From positions 1 to 5,103 of the forward strand of contig CACYDQ010000070.1 of the NCBI GenBank assembly GCA_902773215.1: DNA of 5,103 nt. The letters run 5' to 3'. Positions 5,033 through 5,103 of the stretch are shown here, piece by piece. A model generated the notes under the pieces. It had not been told where the DNA came from, ran no database searches, and was given only the letters and a program-made list of their open reading frames with translations. Position numbers and translations under genes: made by a program. Each line of letters opens with the position of its first letter. Positions within the stretch are counted from its first letter, which is position 1. Source of the stretch: an uncultured Spirochaetaceae bacterium (GTDB lineage Bacteria > Spirochaetota > Spirochaetia > Treponematales > Treponemataceae).

Positions 5033-5049
5033 GTTAGATATAGCTAACA
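5033..5049 (+). promoter_or_regulatory. Operator-like dyad shared with the methyltransferase gene
   Basis: GTTAG (5033-5037) and CTAAC (5044-5048) are inverted around six bases, directly upstream of the ribosome binding site. The pattern GTTA-N5-AGCTAACA occurs here and at 3798-3814 with identical spacing: 12 of 17 bases are the same and the difference is confined to the middle five. Two such sites just before two genes suggest binding by one dimeric regulator, probably a repressor. Confidence 0.5.
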
Positions 5050-5060
5050 AAGGGGATCTT

Positions 5061-5103
5061 ATGACACAGAAAAAGACAGGTGCGTTTTTGATACTTGCAC
5101 TGA
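5061..5103 (+). CDS. Start of a probable membrane protein (3' end outside window)
   Basis: Only 14 codons are visible: MTQKKTGAFLILAL. AGGGG (5051-5055) lies five bases before the ATG, a good ribosome binding site, and a promoter and operator-like dyad lie upstream. A short basic start followed by a hydrophobic run suggests a first transmembrane helix, as in many transporters, or a signal peptide. The family cannot be named from this fragment. Confidence 0.65.
   Translation, partial: MTQKKTGAFLILAL

Larger units (their letters stand above)
4441..5060. other. 620-base intergenic region without a convincing gene
   Basis: No reading frame here has both coding-like sequence and a good ribosome binding site. 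Small dyads include CTGCTG/CAGCAG (4491-4507), GGGGCA/TGCCCC (4682-4687 and 4722-4727), CCCTG/CAGGG (4725-4738) and ATCAAAG/CTTTGAT (4883-4909), none followed by a T run. CTTTGATG repeats at 4903 and 4918. The region also holds a 22-bp tandem repeat, a minus-strand promoter candidate and, near the right end where the sequence turns A/T-rich, the promoter of the last gene; these are listed separately. It could carry a small RNA or decayed gene remnants, but I cannot identify either. Confidence 0.6.

Overview
The window looks like a piece of spirochaete chromosome, most likely Treponema or a close relative with fairly GC-rich genes. The reasons are the GroES tail, the gene order GroES then a small sigma-70-family factor (from memory also the order in T. 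pallidum, TP1013/TP1012), and a lipoprotein with a relaxed spirochaete-type lipobox. No mobile-element gene, CRISPR array, tRNA or rRNA was found.

Layout. 1-147 is the C-terminal half of GroES, closed by a clear intrinsic terminator (173-210). 211-480 is a gene-free island of G/C-run repeats, hairpins and a perfect 30-bp palindrome. 481-752 is a long upstream control region ending in a near-perfect sigma-54 promoter (701-717). That promoter sits just ahead of a 279-aa sigma-70-family factor (753-1592). A convergent Sir2-type deacylase lies on the minus strand (1649-2404). Divergent from it is an unrecognised 402-aa lipoprotein (2520-3728). A compact promoter/hairpin region (3777-3827) precedes a 200-aa SAM-dependent methyltransferase (3838-4440). 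About 620 bases without a convincing gene follow (4441-5060), holding a 22-bp tandem repeat, a minus-strand promoter candidate and a plus-strand promoter/operator. The first 14 codons of a probable membrane protein (5061-5103) close the window.

How the parts may work together. The sigma-54 promoter in front of an alternative sigma factor suggests a cascade in which RpoN and an enhancer-binding activator switch on a second sigma factor. This would resemble the RpoN-RpoS cascade of Borrelia. A wide 10-bp inverted repeat about 130-180 bases upstream of the predicted start could be the activator site. Separately, the methyltransferase and the last partial gene share an identically spaced dyad (GTTA-N5-AGCTAACA) just upstream of their ribosome binding sites, which suggests a common regulator. 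At the methyltransferase this dyad sits inside a longer inverted repeat whose right arm contains the ribosome binding site. Read-through RNA from the lipoprotein gene should therefore be poorly translated, while RNA started at the local promoter would escape. These regulatory readings are inferred from sequence only.
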